DNA of 64,000 bases, taken from assembly GCA_022539475.1 (NCBI GenBank), contig VCMS01000070.1, forward strand, positions 124,001-188,000, written 5' to 3'. Within the stretch, counting starts at the first letter, position 1, and each line of letters opens with the position of its first letter. Source of the stretch: Gracilaria domingensis (Eukaryota; Rhodophyta; Florideophyceae; Gracilariales; Gracilariaceae). The notes below the pieces were generated by a model. It was not told the DNA's origin and did not search any database. It worked only from the letters and a program-made list of their open reading frames with translations. A program made the position numbers and the translations under genes. This document shows positions 29,100 through 40,504 of the stretch, in pieces.

Positions 29100-30680
29100 C
29101 GTTTTGATACGCCATTGAAAAAATGCGTGAAATACCAGCAGAGCTCCAACTTCAAAACCAACACCAAGTAAGGCGAATTCGTCATGTCAGATGGGACGCG
29201 CAAACAGAAACTTTCGCGCAGCCGCAGCCCGGTGCTGCACCGCAACCATTTCACGAAGATTTGGCTGCTCTCCCTTGGCGAAAAAAACGCTTGGCGCACA
29301 AGCAAAGTTTTTCCAACGTTTGTAAACTCTACAAAATCTGGCCGGCGTACAGCGCGAAATAAGACTTGATGTTGTCAATGAACAGATTCGAAGAGAAAGC
29401 TGTTTTCGATCTTGATGCGAACATCGTGATTAAGATATAAAAATCCATAATGTGTTTAGTACAACCAATTACTGACAATTACCGGCCCCAAAGGCTTTGA
29501 ATTGCAAGAACCTAATTGTAGAGCATGACGCCCTGCAGAGGGATGCACCGAGGTACTTATCGTAATTCGTTGATTCGCTACCGGCTTCGACACTTCATGT
29601 CATGTCATGCCCTATTTTGCGGTATGCCTAGGAAGGGTAGTGTTTCTGCTCACGTGTAAGGAGCTGGCCCGATGCCGGGTGTGGCGTGGCAGACCTGTCA
29701 CGGTTTCACACGTGTAGAGTGTTCGCCAGGAGCACAGGATAGTTAGACATTTTAGTTGATATTTTTAAGTGCCCTATATAGATGGCGATATTTGCCACCA
29801 CCGTACGGAAAAAAAACATCAAGCAGGTCTTTGGCTCTAGCTTCTTGCCGAGTGCGAACGGTTCTTCGTCAATAAGCAGGCTATACCGTCGCATCTTCAA
29901 AGTTGCTATTCAGCTCTGTCCTTGAAAAGTCCTAGACCGTCGTTACGGCACCTTTATCTTGTTCCATCCTTACTTATTCCCTCATACGGCTCTTGTTTTT
30001 CTTTTCTGTTATACAGGTTTCGCCCGCTAGTCTCGGAACTTATTTCCGTTTATCACGAGTCAGTGCTTTGCAATGCCGCTCTTTTTGTGATCTTCTGTTT
30101 CCCTCACCGTTAAAATAGATACTTTTGCTCGCTGTCGCTCGCCGAAACAACCGGATACTTACGCCGATTCTTCCCTTTCACCTCTGACTGCACGCTCAGA
30201 TCATAGCCAACCGGACTTACAATCAGCATCGCACTGGTCCTTTCAGAGAGTTTTGCTGCTGCTTTTACCTCTATGGAGAGCAGGTTTTGAACACCTTTTA
30301 GGTGCGGTTTTTGCAACGCCGCTTTTGTTTGCCTACTTGGGGATTGAACCACAAACTGGTCTTCAATGTCGACCTAAAATCGGCTTTATTTGCCAACATA
30401 TGTTGACGTTGGTTTTCTTGTTTGGAGCACAGATATTTGGTAATATTCGTTTTTACCGTTCTTTTATCGTCCGTTTTCTGAAGTTATTTTGGTTGCCAAT
30501 TGGCCGACTGTGTCGATGAACTATGTCGTCCTATCGCAGGTGTGGCGCACTTCGTGCTCTTTTTGTGCCCGGTTTGTCTGAAAAGCCTGTAAAGCTTTTT
30601 CCGCCTCTCACAGGCATAATGATTGACGTTTACTTCGTTGGAGTTCTCAAGTGATATCTTGAGATTTTCGGTACTTCCTG
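29100..30680. other. No recognisable gene
   Basis: Short ORFs only (29123-29362 plus, 30253-30519 plus) with no family features. Possible outer parts of the recombinase element. Confidence 0.35.
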
Positions 30681-30687
30681 CATGTAT

Positions 30688-30901
30688 TGTAACACAATGA
30701 GGTTGGATGAATTCTGGCCTTCTGCCATGGAGGGGAAGGCCGGCTGACGCTCCTTTAATACAGATTTAGCAGGAGTCTAATAATGGCTACGACTATACTA
30801 CAAGATGTATACTGTCTCGAAGTGTCTCCCAACACGTCAGCTACAAGCCAAGCACGGTGATCAGGCGTGACTTCGGCTCGTAGGCTGTCTTCTGTGTTAC
30901 A
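30688..30901. mobile_element. Solo-LTR-like repeat
   Basis: A 214-bp segment starts TGTAACAC and ends GTGTTACA, an 8-bp perfect terminal inverted repeat with TG/CA ends as in Gypsy-1 LTRs. Flanks are TGTAT and TGTAG (4 of 5), or with one-base-shifted borders a perfect ATGTA repeat. No coding sequence is nearby, so this fits an LTR left after recombination. No second copy in the window. Confidence 0.5.
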
Positions 30902-32750
30902 TGTAGAGCTTAGCTTTCTGTGGTAGAAAAGAAATTAAATGTTTACATCTTCCACACTTTGGGATGTAGTCATTACTGCTTGGATGAGAGGTAGATACCC
31001 CTAATTTCCAATCATATCATTCTATTTTACTCTAACAAGCGAAAAATCTACTCCAGAGGAGCTGAGTTCAGACTAAAGAGCACGACTCAGTTCAAAGCAA
31101 GATTCAGAAGATAACTATTTGACTGTGTCTGTGTTTTTTCTCGGAGGAGCGATCAAGCATGAGTTGCTAAAGAAATCATCAGTGTTAAAGTCGTTCAGAA
31201 AAGGCTAAGGTCGCTTCATTTAGCCATTAGGAAAACTATAGCTCTATCGGTCAAGTCACGGTAGCCATCTGGGCTAGCGAGGCATAATCAACCCGTGTAA
31301 ATCTATGCTATACTTGAAAAGCACTGCGGGCTCTAGAAGTTTCCATTTGCCATGTTCCATTGATCGCTGTACTTAATCCTTGCCCTTTGGATAATTAGTG
31401 CTTTAGTGTCACTGTTACAAGATGAAAGTCTTAGCATGTCCTGAATTTTTCGTATGTATTTCTCACGAGTCGGGTAGAGGGTCAGATTAATGGGAGGATA
31501 CATGAATCGGTTGGCGTAAGACCAGTCTATCTTTATCTTAGTCATGCTTGTTCACGGTGAAGACATAAATGTAGCAAGAGTTCCGACTTAGAAGGTTTCT
31601 GAGCAGTGAGCGATTATTTTATCTTTTGCGACACATAACATGGTATTTATAGTGTTCCTTGCCTTCAAAAAGCCTCTTTCGAAGTAAACGTGGAAGACAG
31701 ATGCCAATGCTTCCAGTGTAGAAAAAGGGCTTTGTTTTCCCTTTTGATTTTCACAAAACGTGGAGGCCAAATATTTGACACGTGAGTATAAATAATTTGA
31801 AATCTAATTCTACATATTAAATTCTGTTTTTTAATATTTGAAGAGACAATTAAATATATGAATTCCACGGATGTCTTCAATGAAAGATATTGTTTCATAG
31901 CACCAAGTCCTAGGTTCCAACGGGCTTTATAATTTTTTACATAGTGAACTTTTTCAAAATACTCATTTCTCGAGTAAAACATTCAAATTGCTTTCTGCAA
32001 TCATATGTGGGCTTCGCTGAAATATGTGGTCAGCAAAATATAATCTTGAATGAGAGTTTCGAAGAAATTTTGCTTCTCACGCAAAATAACTACAAAGCTC
32101 TATTGTCTATGGGCACTGAAAGATCTGGATCCTGAATAGCAATCTTTTGCGATTCTTCATGTTCTATCCAGAGTATCAGCAGAGATTACGAATTCCGTAT
32201 TTAATCTTGAGATTTTCTTTTTCTTCAAACTCGAAAAAATGAGAATAAAGAGAGTATCTGGCACATTTATTTTCAATGATTTTGTCAGACAAGTTTACAC
32301 TCAATTTGAATTGAAGGCTAGGTTTACTTGCGTAGGTCTACTACTAAACGAAAACATTTAGAAAGAAGGCCATTAATTTTGCATGGAAATATTTAAGAAT
32401 TTTTTTTCCAGAATTTTGTGTCTCCGTACACAATATTGTTGGAACAGACTTTAATGAGAATCGTTGATTTTTACGCTGAAAAAGATCGTCTCTGAAGTTC
32501 CTTCCATTAATACAACCCTTTCTTGGTCATCTTCATTTTTTCTCGATTGCAAGCTTACGCTTCTCATCTCTAAGATAATAAAAGAGATCTGAAGTTAGGA
32601 TTTCTTAAATGCAATTAATGGCTTGGGCTGCATATGAGTTCAAAAGCGCCAAAAAGGGCTTCAGTAAATAATCAAATTTCAGAGACGTTTTGATTAGTTT
32701 TTGCCTCATTTGAATAAACATTAGAAGCTTTGCTATAAATATCCCTCCAA
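30902..32750. other. AT-rich, no gene seen
   Basis: Only short ORFs without recognisable motifs; frequent A/T runs and many stops in all frames. Confidence 0.45.
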
Positions 32751-32757
32751 TGCAAGT

Positions 32758-33003
32758 ATGCTTTGCGGGTTTTCCCTTGAAGAAGCTTGCTTCTCAGAGC
32801 ACGAATTTTGCTAAGTGTGAATCTAAATCGAGATCGAAAATGAGATGGGCGTAGTCCTTTGCCAATTACAGTTAATTAAAAAAGCACATACCCCTAGGTG
32901 AGCAACTAATCGAGTGTCGCAGAAATATATTAATTAAATTCATAAGAACAATCAGCGCTTTGAGAAGCAAACTTCTCAAAGTAAAAGACGCAAAGCTGCT
33001 CTA
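32758..33003. repeat. Inverted pair of a dispersed hairpin repeat
   Basis: A ~48-bp unit built around the hairpin GCTTTGAGAAGC/GCTTCTCAAAG, ending CGCAAAGCT, occurs inverted at about 32758-32805 and direct at 32951-33000, with about 145 bp between. A third copy is at 43259-43308. The arrangement suggests ends of a small non-autonomous element. Confidence 0.5.
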
Positions 33004-33009
33004 GAAATT

Positions 33010-34200
33010 ATCTTTTGGTACATTATACATAATTATTTTTCTTTGAGCGTTCCATCAAGCCAAAACCACTTCTTTATTTTTTATATTAGTCTTCATAAAA
33101 TTAGTATATAAAGAAGCTTTTGTGCCGAGAGTGCACAAAATGTAGCTCTTCTTTATATTTTTATGTACCAACAACCTAGAAAGATTACTAAAAGTACTGT
33201 TAGTACTAGTATTTATTCTATTTTCGCTAAAATTGGCTTTACATTTTGAGCTAATTAGCGAGTGTCCACGCCAGTAGGAGCTTTGCAATAAGGCTATCGC
33301 CAAATAAATTCCAGTTGGTATGGATGAGCGGCATAAGATACTATCTTGAAATGCGCGTCGCCACATTGGTCTCCGAGTTACGACGGAACCACGCACAGAT
33401 TTACCAGTCTTGGGTGACCATCAAATCGAAAGATTTGGCAGATTGTACCGAGTCGAGAGCGACAGTCTGCTGCTATCGCAGTTTTCATCGTAACTTGAGC
33501 GGGGAGGAAAGGCCGCAACGGCAAGTGACGTGGTGCAGATGAGCCAAACAAGAAAGATGTTGAAGAGATACATTTGAGAAGCTTGTTCTGTTGTGGCCAA
33601 GCAGTTTGCCGTGAGAGTGTCAGAGCTCAATATGTACTAGTCCATTTATGAAATGTAATTTGGGGGAAGCTATCGTAAGCATTCCGTGAAGAGTTGATAA
33701 TAACCCTGGGAAAGGTGCGGGCAAGCTAGATAATTCACATGCACAAGTTTACCAAACGCATGAGAGGGTTCGTCAATTTCGTGGAAGTGTCGTGTCATCA
33801 AAGTTTGCTGGCTTCTGCGCTTAAGCACATGTATCTAGGAATCCACAATATTTGCTGAGCTTTGTAGTTCGTCGTGCACCTTGGAAGGAGGTAATAGCTT
33901 CTGGTCATAAATTGAGCGGAGTTCGCGATGAAACACTTCGTTTGAACTTGATTCAAGCTGACAAGTCTTGACTTCTACGAAAGCGTTTATGCAGATCCCT
34001 GAAGAGAGTACAAGAGAGTACAAGAGAGCCATCGAGAACATCACCCAAAACGCAAGCTGATCGCCCACGGTCGGTATTGTTGGACCAATCCTTCATGCCT
34101 GGAGAACGTCAAGACGGTCAGGAGCGAAAGATGCCAAATGGCACCATAGACATCAGGGCTGCAATGATGAAGCGGCAATATTGGCACAACGACAATGACG
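33010..34200. other. Intergenic region downstream of the M32 gene
   Basis: Short ORFs only; a minus-strand frame near 33835-34050 starts with a hydrophobic stretch (FWVMFSMALLYSLVLSSG) but its upstream start is not ATG. No supported gene. Confidence 0.35.
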
Positions 34201-34215
34201 GTCGCCCGATCTCGT

Positions 34216-35769
34216 TTACGAATACAGCGTGGCGTACTTGTCTCGCAGGTGATCAACAAAATGCTGCGGATTGAGCGTTTCGCCGGTGACGTTCTGCAAC
34301 AGCTCATCCAGCGACTCGTACAGACTGCCAACCTCGTGAATCTCAGCACGAAGCCACTCTCTAATTCCGCCAAACTCGCCACTCGCAATGCGATCCTCCA
34401 CATCCGGCATCACGTTCTTCTTGAGGTATCGAAACAGCTGCGCGGCCATAATGGCGCCCAGCGTGTAGGACGGGAAGTAGCCAAACGCGCCACTGGGCCA
34501 GTGGATGTCCTGCAAGCAGCCCTGCTTGTCGTCCTGCACCTCCACGCCCAGATGCTTCTTCATGCCCTCGTTCCACGCCTGCGGCAGGTCCTTGACGTCC
34601 AGTGAGCCGTCCAGCAACTTCCGCTCCAGCTCAAAGCGCAGCATGACATGAAACGGGTACGTGAGCTCATCCGCGTCGACGCGGATAAAGCCCCGATTCA
34701 CCTGATTCACCGCGAAGAACAGATCGTCCGCCGAAACCTCCTTCGTATGCGGCAGTCGTTCGTGGATCTTCGGCAGCATGGCGCGCCAGAAGTTGACGTT
34801 CTGCCCAACCATGCGCTCCCAAAACAGGCTCTGCGACTCGTGCACGCCCATGGACAGCGGCTCGCTCACGGGCAGCCCGGCGTGCTTGGTGCTGCGCCCC
34901 TGCTCGTACATGGCGTGCCCCGTCTCGTGGATGGTGGCCATGACGCCCTCGAACGGCTGCTGCGTGCTGTAGCGCGTGGTGATGCGCACGTCGTGCTGGC
35001 CGGCGCCGCCCGTGAACGGGTGCACCGAGACGTCGATGCGGCCCCTCTCCAGGTCGAAGCCGAGCATGGTGGAGATGTCCCTGGACAGCTGCGCCTGCTG
35101 CTGCACGTCCCACAGCTCGCCGCCCAGCAACGCGGGGTGCACCTTGCGTTCGCACTTGGACTTCATCTCCAGAACGTCCTCCAGCATGGCCTTGAGCGGA
35201 TCGGCCACGGCGGCGAAGATCTCGGCGAGTCTGTCGGAGCTCATGCCTCTCTCGAACACGTCGATCATGGTGTCATACGGCTTGCCTTCCGGGTTGATCG
35301 CGACGGCCTTCTCCCTCGCCAGCTGCAGCGTGACGCGCAGCCGCGGCTCAAACGCGCCGAAGTCGCCGTCCGCCCGCGCGGCCACCCACGCGCGCACCGA
35401 CTGCACCTCGTTGGCGGCGATCTTCTTCTCCAGCTCGCGCGGCACCGCGACGGCGCGGCGGAACTCGCGGTCGGCGTCGCGCACAAGCGCGGCCTCGAAG
35501 GCGTCCAGCTGCGGGCGCACGCGCTGCGCGGCGGCGATGGCGGCGCGCAGCTGGTCGCTGGTGGCCTTGTCGTGGATGACGGCGGCCATGGCCGCCTTCT
35601 GGCGCGCGCGCGCGACCGCGGCGCCGGGCGGCATCATCACCTGCTCGTCCCAGCCCAGCAGCGACGACACCGCGCCCAGGTCGGACAGGTCGCGCCACAG
35701 CGCGCACAGCGCGCCGAGCGGCGGCGGGCGCGCGGGCGACATGGCGGCGAACGCGGCCGTGCGACGCAT
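34216..35769 (-). CDS. M32 family metallocarboxypeptidase (carboxypeptidase Taq type)
   Basis: A single 517-residue ORF, the usual length of the family. M32 enzymes release C-terminal amino acids with a catalytic zinc. The zinc site is intact: HETGH at residues 281-285 and the third ligand Glu 311 in GVHESQSLF. Other family blocks are present: SVHPFTGG at 248-255, DVRITTRY, IRVDADELTYPFHVMLRFE at 362-380 and HWPSGAFGYFPSYTLGA at 423-439. Start chosen at the first ATG (MRRTAAFAAM); the second Met at residue 10 is also possible. No signal peptide or clear targeting signal; a cytosolic enzyme is likely. The gene has no intron and very high GC in its 5' half. It is transcribed away from gene X. 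Its first ~53 codons and promoter occur as truncated copies at 40.1 and 56.3 kb. Confidence 0.93.
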   Translation of the reverse strand: MRRTAAFAAMSPARPPPLGALCALWRDLSDLGAVSSLLGWDEQVMMPPGAAVARARQKAAMAAVIHDKATSDQLRAAIAAAQRVRPQLDAFEAALVRDADREFRRAVAVPRELEKKIAANEVQSVRAWVAARADGDFGAFEPRLRVTLQLAREKAVAINPEGKPYDTMIDVFERGMSSDRLAEIFAAVADPLKAMLEDVLEMKSKCERKVHPALLGGELWDVQQQAQLSRDISTMLGFDLERGRIDVSVHPFTGGAGQHDVRITTRYSTQQPFEGVMATIHETGHAMYEQGRSTKHAGLPVSEPLSMGVHESQSLFWERMVGQNVNFWRAMLPKIHERLPHTKEVSADDLFFAVNQVNRGFIRVDADELTYPFHVMLRFELERKLLDGSLDVKDLPQAWNEGMKKHLGVEVQDDKQGCLQDIHWPSGAFGYFPSYTLGAIMAAQLFRYLKKNVMPDVEDRIASGEFGGIREWLRAEIHEVGSLYESLDELLQNVTGETLNPQHFVDHLRDKYATLYS

Positions 35770-35879
35770 CGCGGGGACGCCCGGCGCCGCGCGCAGATCG
35801 GCGCGCGGCGGCGCTCAAGTGGCGCGCTGCCGGCGCGCGCTTTCGGCGCCGAGATTGGCGCGCTTCCACGAACGCGCCG

Positions 35880-35915
35880 CGCATTGGTCCGTTTGCATTG
35901 CATTGGCCCAGAAAA
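35880..35915 (-). promoter_or_regulatory. Two CCAAT boxes upstream of the M32 gene
   Basis: The minus strand carries CCAATGCAATG and GGACCAATGCGC about 115-145 bp upstream of the ATG. Paired CCAAT boxes are common eukaryotic proximal promoter elements. An ATTGG box is kept in both truncated copies (40.4 and 56.57 kb), though a flanking base changes. No TATA box was noticed. Confidence 0.4.
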
Positions 35916-36014
35916 CCAAAGCCATTTTGCTTACAGCTCATGCTATTTGAATTCAAACCGTCACATGCGCCTCTGACCCTCGGACACAAGCGGCTCTACC
36001 TCGAGCTCCTTGCT

Positions 36015-39000
36015 TCACCATCCGCACGGGAGTGGCCCACGCCCATCTCCTAATTCAACAATAGTTTCTTCTGCACCTCCCCTTCCGTCCGAAGCTGGCT
36101 GTTGCCGTTCCTCAGTCTCTTCCACTCTGTAGAGTCTTCGATCTGCAGCGAGCACCAGATCGAAGACACTACACACGCTCTCAACGCCGGTCTCGTTCCG
36201 TTCGACAGATGTTGCATTCTCGTCGTTATCTCCTTCCCGCTTGTAGGTTAAGGGATACCTTTCGAAGGCGGGCTGAGGCTTCCATCCCTCCCAATGCCAG
36301 AAGTACTTGTCCGTCCAACCATCTCCCCGTTTCTCAGCCCTCTTGTTCAGTGCGTACTGGCATGAGCATCTGTGTATGGAAATATCACTCCAGTCCGTAG
36401 ACGAACTCATCATTGTGCTCTTGCTTGTCGTCCTTTTTCTGTCCTTCACTTGACACACCTCCTCATCATTGTTGTGATCGCCAACTCTGTCACACTCACT
36501 TGTTTCACTCTGTTCGATTGCTTTCCTTTCGACCACATTGATGTCTCCGTTGCTCGTCCCAATTTCAATCTCACTCTCCCTGTCCCCATCTTTCGAAGGG
36601 CCATCATTGCCTCCGATTTCATTCTCATCTGCGTTCTCCACTCCACCTTGGCAGTCACGATCGATGTCCTCCTTCGATAAAGGAATCGTATTTGCATTTC
36701 CAACACTATCATCTCTGATTTCATCTCCCAGTGCATCACTAACTTCAAAATCACTGCAGCCACCGTCATGATTGCCATTCGAGCTATTCTCTTGGTCAGC
36801 GATGTTTTCGCTTGTATTCACGCTAATGCCTTCAGCAACTTTCTTCGCATCTTCTTGTCGTCCTGTGTACCCCACTACGGCAGTATCGAAATCTAGGATA
36901 ACATCTTTGTTCGAACTTTCAATGCAAACGTCACCATCATCAAACTCCATTGATAACACTTTCATGCATCCATCAAACATGTGTATCCATTCTTCCCAAC
37001 AAAACTGAACAGGCCTCTCGCTTGACGAAGGGTCGTAAATGCCTTCTGGTATAGGCGAGAGCAAACGATCTGTGCGCGAATGGATCTGAATTACAATGGA
37101 CGCATCATCTGCGTTGTTCCTCTTCAAGAAAAGAACTACAGCCAAGGAAGGTGCTGGCACAGCAGGCTTCAACGTAAGTACATTATCCATGAAAACTCTT
37201 ACTTCTAGCACGGGGAAGCCTAATAGAAAGAGCAACACCAGTTCCAGATCCCCTGGTCCAAACACACGCTCATCACCATCCAGTAAGTCCAAAAGATATT
37301 TCTGACATTCAAAAAGAATTCGCTCGAAACCTGTCCACTGGAAAGGGTCTTCATCGTGATATTCATTGCCTAATGAAATGTACGGGACGTTTAGTTCCAT
37401 GCTATCTTTATACATCCCGCCGAATACTTCGAAGAGCCTGAGAAAGTCGCATCCTGGCTGAAACTCCATCGACCACTCCTCAGGTATTTCTGTAGTCCAG
37501 GTGCTCTCGCTCAGATGCTCCAAATCAGCCGTTGCCGTCCATTTCGCCAGACGATTTCGCACTATCTCGGTGATGTAGCCAACAAATCTGATCCCAGTCA
37601 CATCAGAAGTATCATGTTCAGAGTTGGGAACTCCTAAAGTAGGAGGTGCGTTCTTCGGTATGTTAAAGGATCTCCAATAGTATGACTGCGAAAGGCATCG
37701 TGGTCGATGCTCACATGTCAAAAACTTTGACAATGACGGGTCCAACTCGAGTTGTTCGCAGTACACTTTCCAATTCAAGTTTGGTCCATCGTAAGGATGA
37801 AGAGCATATTTTGAATAATAAATTGCAGACAAGTTCTCCAGATGAACCGTAAACTCAGGGATACTACGAAGGTCACGAGTCTCAACTATATCAAAAACTA
37901 CGGAAAAGCGTCCAAGTTTCTCTCTGAGTATCCTGTCGTGGTGCGAAGCATCAATGCCCCAGATTTTTGCATTAAAATGCAAACCCAAACGAGACGTACC
38001 TGCCTTCTTAGGCAACCTATGATGTCCGACATCGATAAGAGGTGGCGTAGGTTTTCTGCTTTTGACCGAGCTAACTGGTCTTAGGGGTTCATTTTGCAAA
38101 AACAGCAGAAAGTTTTCCAGGTCCGATGAACCAATACCTTGAATAGTATCAAGATATGCATGGCTGTTTTGAAAAAGTCCTGGGGGTAAATTATCGACGA
38201 GACGTTTGATCTGAGACTCATGCCGTTTCCATGAAAGCTCAAACATCGGATAACGGTGTCTGCGTCCGTGACGACCAAATTCAATCGTTCTCTCTGATGT
38301 GAATCCGAATGGCATATGCACTCCGACCATGGATGTTTGATCCACATAATATTTACATGAATTTCGTGACGAAAGAATTCTTGACCACATGTGGGAATTA
38401 TTTACCCCCACGTAAGGATGTTCAGCAGTCAGTAGCAATGCGTAACGCAGAAAATCTGATGAGCAAACCGTTTTCCCGCTTCTTTCTCTTGAGAATATTG
38501 ATAGCGGTGTGAGCGTCCCGAAGCCATTCCATCCCATACTGGGACAGAAAGGCCACCATGTAACGCACACATGAATCAGAAAAGAACCTCGGCGCAAGCA
38601 ACCGCTTCTTCGAAGAAAACAATTCGATCGGCTGAAACAATGCTGAAGGGTCCATTTCAAATGGAATATCGCATTCAAAGAACTCGTTGTCAAGGACAGA
38701 ACTGTTGACAAGCATTTTTCCAGCGAGATTTCGCACTCTGCGCTCATTCTTCGAATAATCAGATTGTGCATCCTTTGATCCTGATGCAATAGATCCTGTC
38801 CGCATCTGCCTCCAGTTGAGTCTAAGAGTCGTAAGGGTAGCTGATGACCACTCCAGCAACTTTCCCCAGATGCATGTAAGAGGTCTAAGGACTGTCTTTA
38901 ACAACAAACAGTTTTCACCCTCATCGGACATGGAATTTGAAGCGAAGTTCGATGGAGCAGGAGAAGGGCGAATCCAATCCAAGCCTAGTGTACCAAATAT

Positions 39001-39513
39001 GCGTTGGAGAGGTTTAATTACTGTTCTCGCCCAGAAACCATTCTTATCGTGGTAAAACCTGCTCTCAATATTCTCCAGTGAATACCCATGCTGATAGAGG
39101 TGTCTCAAGCTGCGTTTCACCCATGTCCAAATGTAGAATAGCTGCAAAAGTCCCCAAGCAGTGCGGCAAAAGTGAAACATTGAGAGACATACCGCCACAA
39201 TAGCAGCACACATCTCCTTGTAATCTTGGCCCCTTCGTTGAATCTCAATGTAGTACACAGTGTATGGAACCGTGAACACTGCAATCACAATTTGAATGGC
39301 ACCCTGCAGCGCAATCGCTCTGATAGTCTTCCAGCGATCCGAAATCATGTCGAACAACGCCAGAAAGCCCCATGGCACGAACACGGCGATGTAGGCGATA
39401 ATGATGAACGTGGGGTCTTCCGCACGATTGACGGGGCAGTTGTTGTCGACCAGGTTGCAAATAGCCTCCCTAGTGGCGTCTGAGAGTGGTAAAGCGGGAA
39501 TGTCGGCATCCAT
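36015..39513 (-). CDS. Gene X: large membrane protein of unknown family, one frameshift
   Basis: From ATG 39513 (MDADIPALPL) one frame runs to about 38470 and ends at 38422; the next part is in a +1 frame open to 36015. Together they would make about 1165 residues. Three membrane segments lie near the N-terminus: IIIAYIAVFVPWGFLALF, ALQGAIQIVIAVFTVPYTVY and IVAVCLSMFHF...LLQLFYIW. A middle globular region is rich in aromatic residues (PRCLSQSYYWRSFNIPKN, EIPEEWSMEFQPGCDF). The C-terminal third is acidic and repetitive in D/E/S/N, followed by a Cys/Trp patch (HRCSCQYALNK, KYFWHWEGWKPQP). The frame change near 38460-38480 is a mutation, a sequence error, or a very small intron; no splice signals are convincing. 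A decayed paralogue lies at 58.7-61.2 kb. I do not recognise the family. Confidence 0.65.
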
Positions 39514-39725
39514 GGATGAGCAAGGATGCGTTCTGGGAGCAACAAGATGTGGAGTAGCCTTCTAACGCCGAGAATAGAGCAGAAACGTTTCGGAGTTGAC
39601 AGACCGTGGTTAGCTACTTGGACTGAAGTAACACAGCTGGTGCTTCTCCCCTGGGGACGTGGCCAACATGGATGTATAGATATCTCTGGATGCATTTCAA
39701 GGCAACTTTGGCGTGCGAACCAGCG
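39514..39725. repeat. Gene X upstream region, duplicated
   Basis: This 5' flank and the first codons of gene X recur at 47.91-48.20 kb with only scattered changes, and more distantly at 61.22-61.42 kb. It probably contains the gene X promoter. Confidence 0.6.
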
Positions 39726-40110
39726 ATCTGCTCAGCATGTTTCGTCCAGGATTCACAAGTTGATTGCGTTGATTCTCGAGAACTGCACGTACTGCAAATA
39801 TCTCGAATTGAGATTCTGGACCCAATCACTTACTCGACCGACCACTAGAGTAAGAGCACGTATCTCTGATTCCAGCAGATACTTGTATGATGGAAGGCAA
39901 ATGGCAGCTTGACCCGTGGAAGAACTATCGACAAATGGAAGCCAGGAGTTCATGTTAGATGTTCGGTTCTTTTCGTGAAGTGTGGACTTGTGACTACACG
40001 GGATTGGACAGAGGCAGGAGTCTTCATCATTGATGAAGACTCTGTACTCTATGATAGATGAGGCAAAACGACCGAGCCAAACGGAAGGTCGCCAGACACG
40101 CAGCCGCGAC
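39726..40110 (+). repeat. Repeat A, copy 1
   Basis: About 350 bp shared with 55.95-56.29 kb (for example GACTACACGGGATTGGACAG in both). Copy 1 has an extra ~37 bp that forms a perfect hairpin GAGTCTTCATC/GATGAAGACTC at about 40018-40042. No coding capacity recognised. It joins directly to an M32 gene fragment in both copies. Confidence 0.65.
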
Positions 40111-40118
40111 TCTTGAGT

Positions 40119-40452
40119 GCCGCCGCGGCGCCGGGCTGCATCAGCTCCTGCTCGTCTCACCCCAGCAGCGACGACACCGCCGCCAGGTCGGACAGGTCGC
40201 GCCACAGCGCGCACAGCGCGCCGAGCGGCGGCGGGCGCGCGGGCGACATGGCGGCGAACGCGGTCGTGCGGCGCATCGCGGGGGCGCTCGGCACCGCGCG
40301 CAGATCGGCGCGCGGCGGCGCTCTCAAGAGGCGCGCTGCCCCTGCGCTCTCGGCTCGGCGCCGAGATGGGCGCGCGCCTCCACGAACGCGCAGCGCATTG
40401 ATCTGTTTGCGCGGCATTGGCTCAGAAAACCAAAGCCAGTTTGCTTGCATAA
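40119..40452 (-). pseudogene. Truncated copy 1 of the M32 gene 5' end and promoter
   Basis: The minus strand encodes MRRTTAFAAMSPARPPPLGA and continues like the M32 N-terminus to SSLLG, where a TGA replaces the Trp codon. Homology to the true gene covers about codons 1-53 plus some 140 bp of promoter, then ends. It cannot make an enzyme. The breakpoint with repeat A is at the same place in copy 2, so the chimera arose before duplication. Confidence 0.8.
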
Positions 40453-40504
40453 ATGTTTGTTTATCATAAAAGCTATTGACTATTAGGCAATACTTTTTGT
40501 TTAA

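Noticed and set aside
34648-35976. Long plus-strand ORF opposite the M32 gene (442 residues) and another of 324 residues
   Set aside because: Shadow frames of a GC-rich gene; rich in His/Arg/Ala without domain structure, whereas the minus strand has all M32 motifs.
38440-38500. Programmed frameshift in gene X at GGGAAAAC
   Set aside because: The heptamer is not in the register required for -1 slippage, and the needed shift is +1; a mutation or error is simpler.
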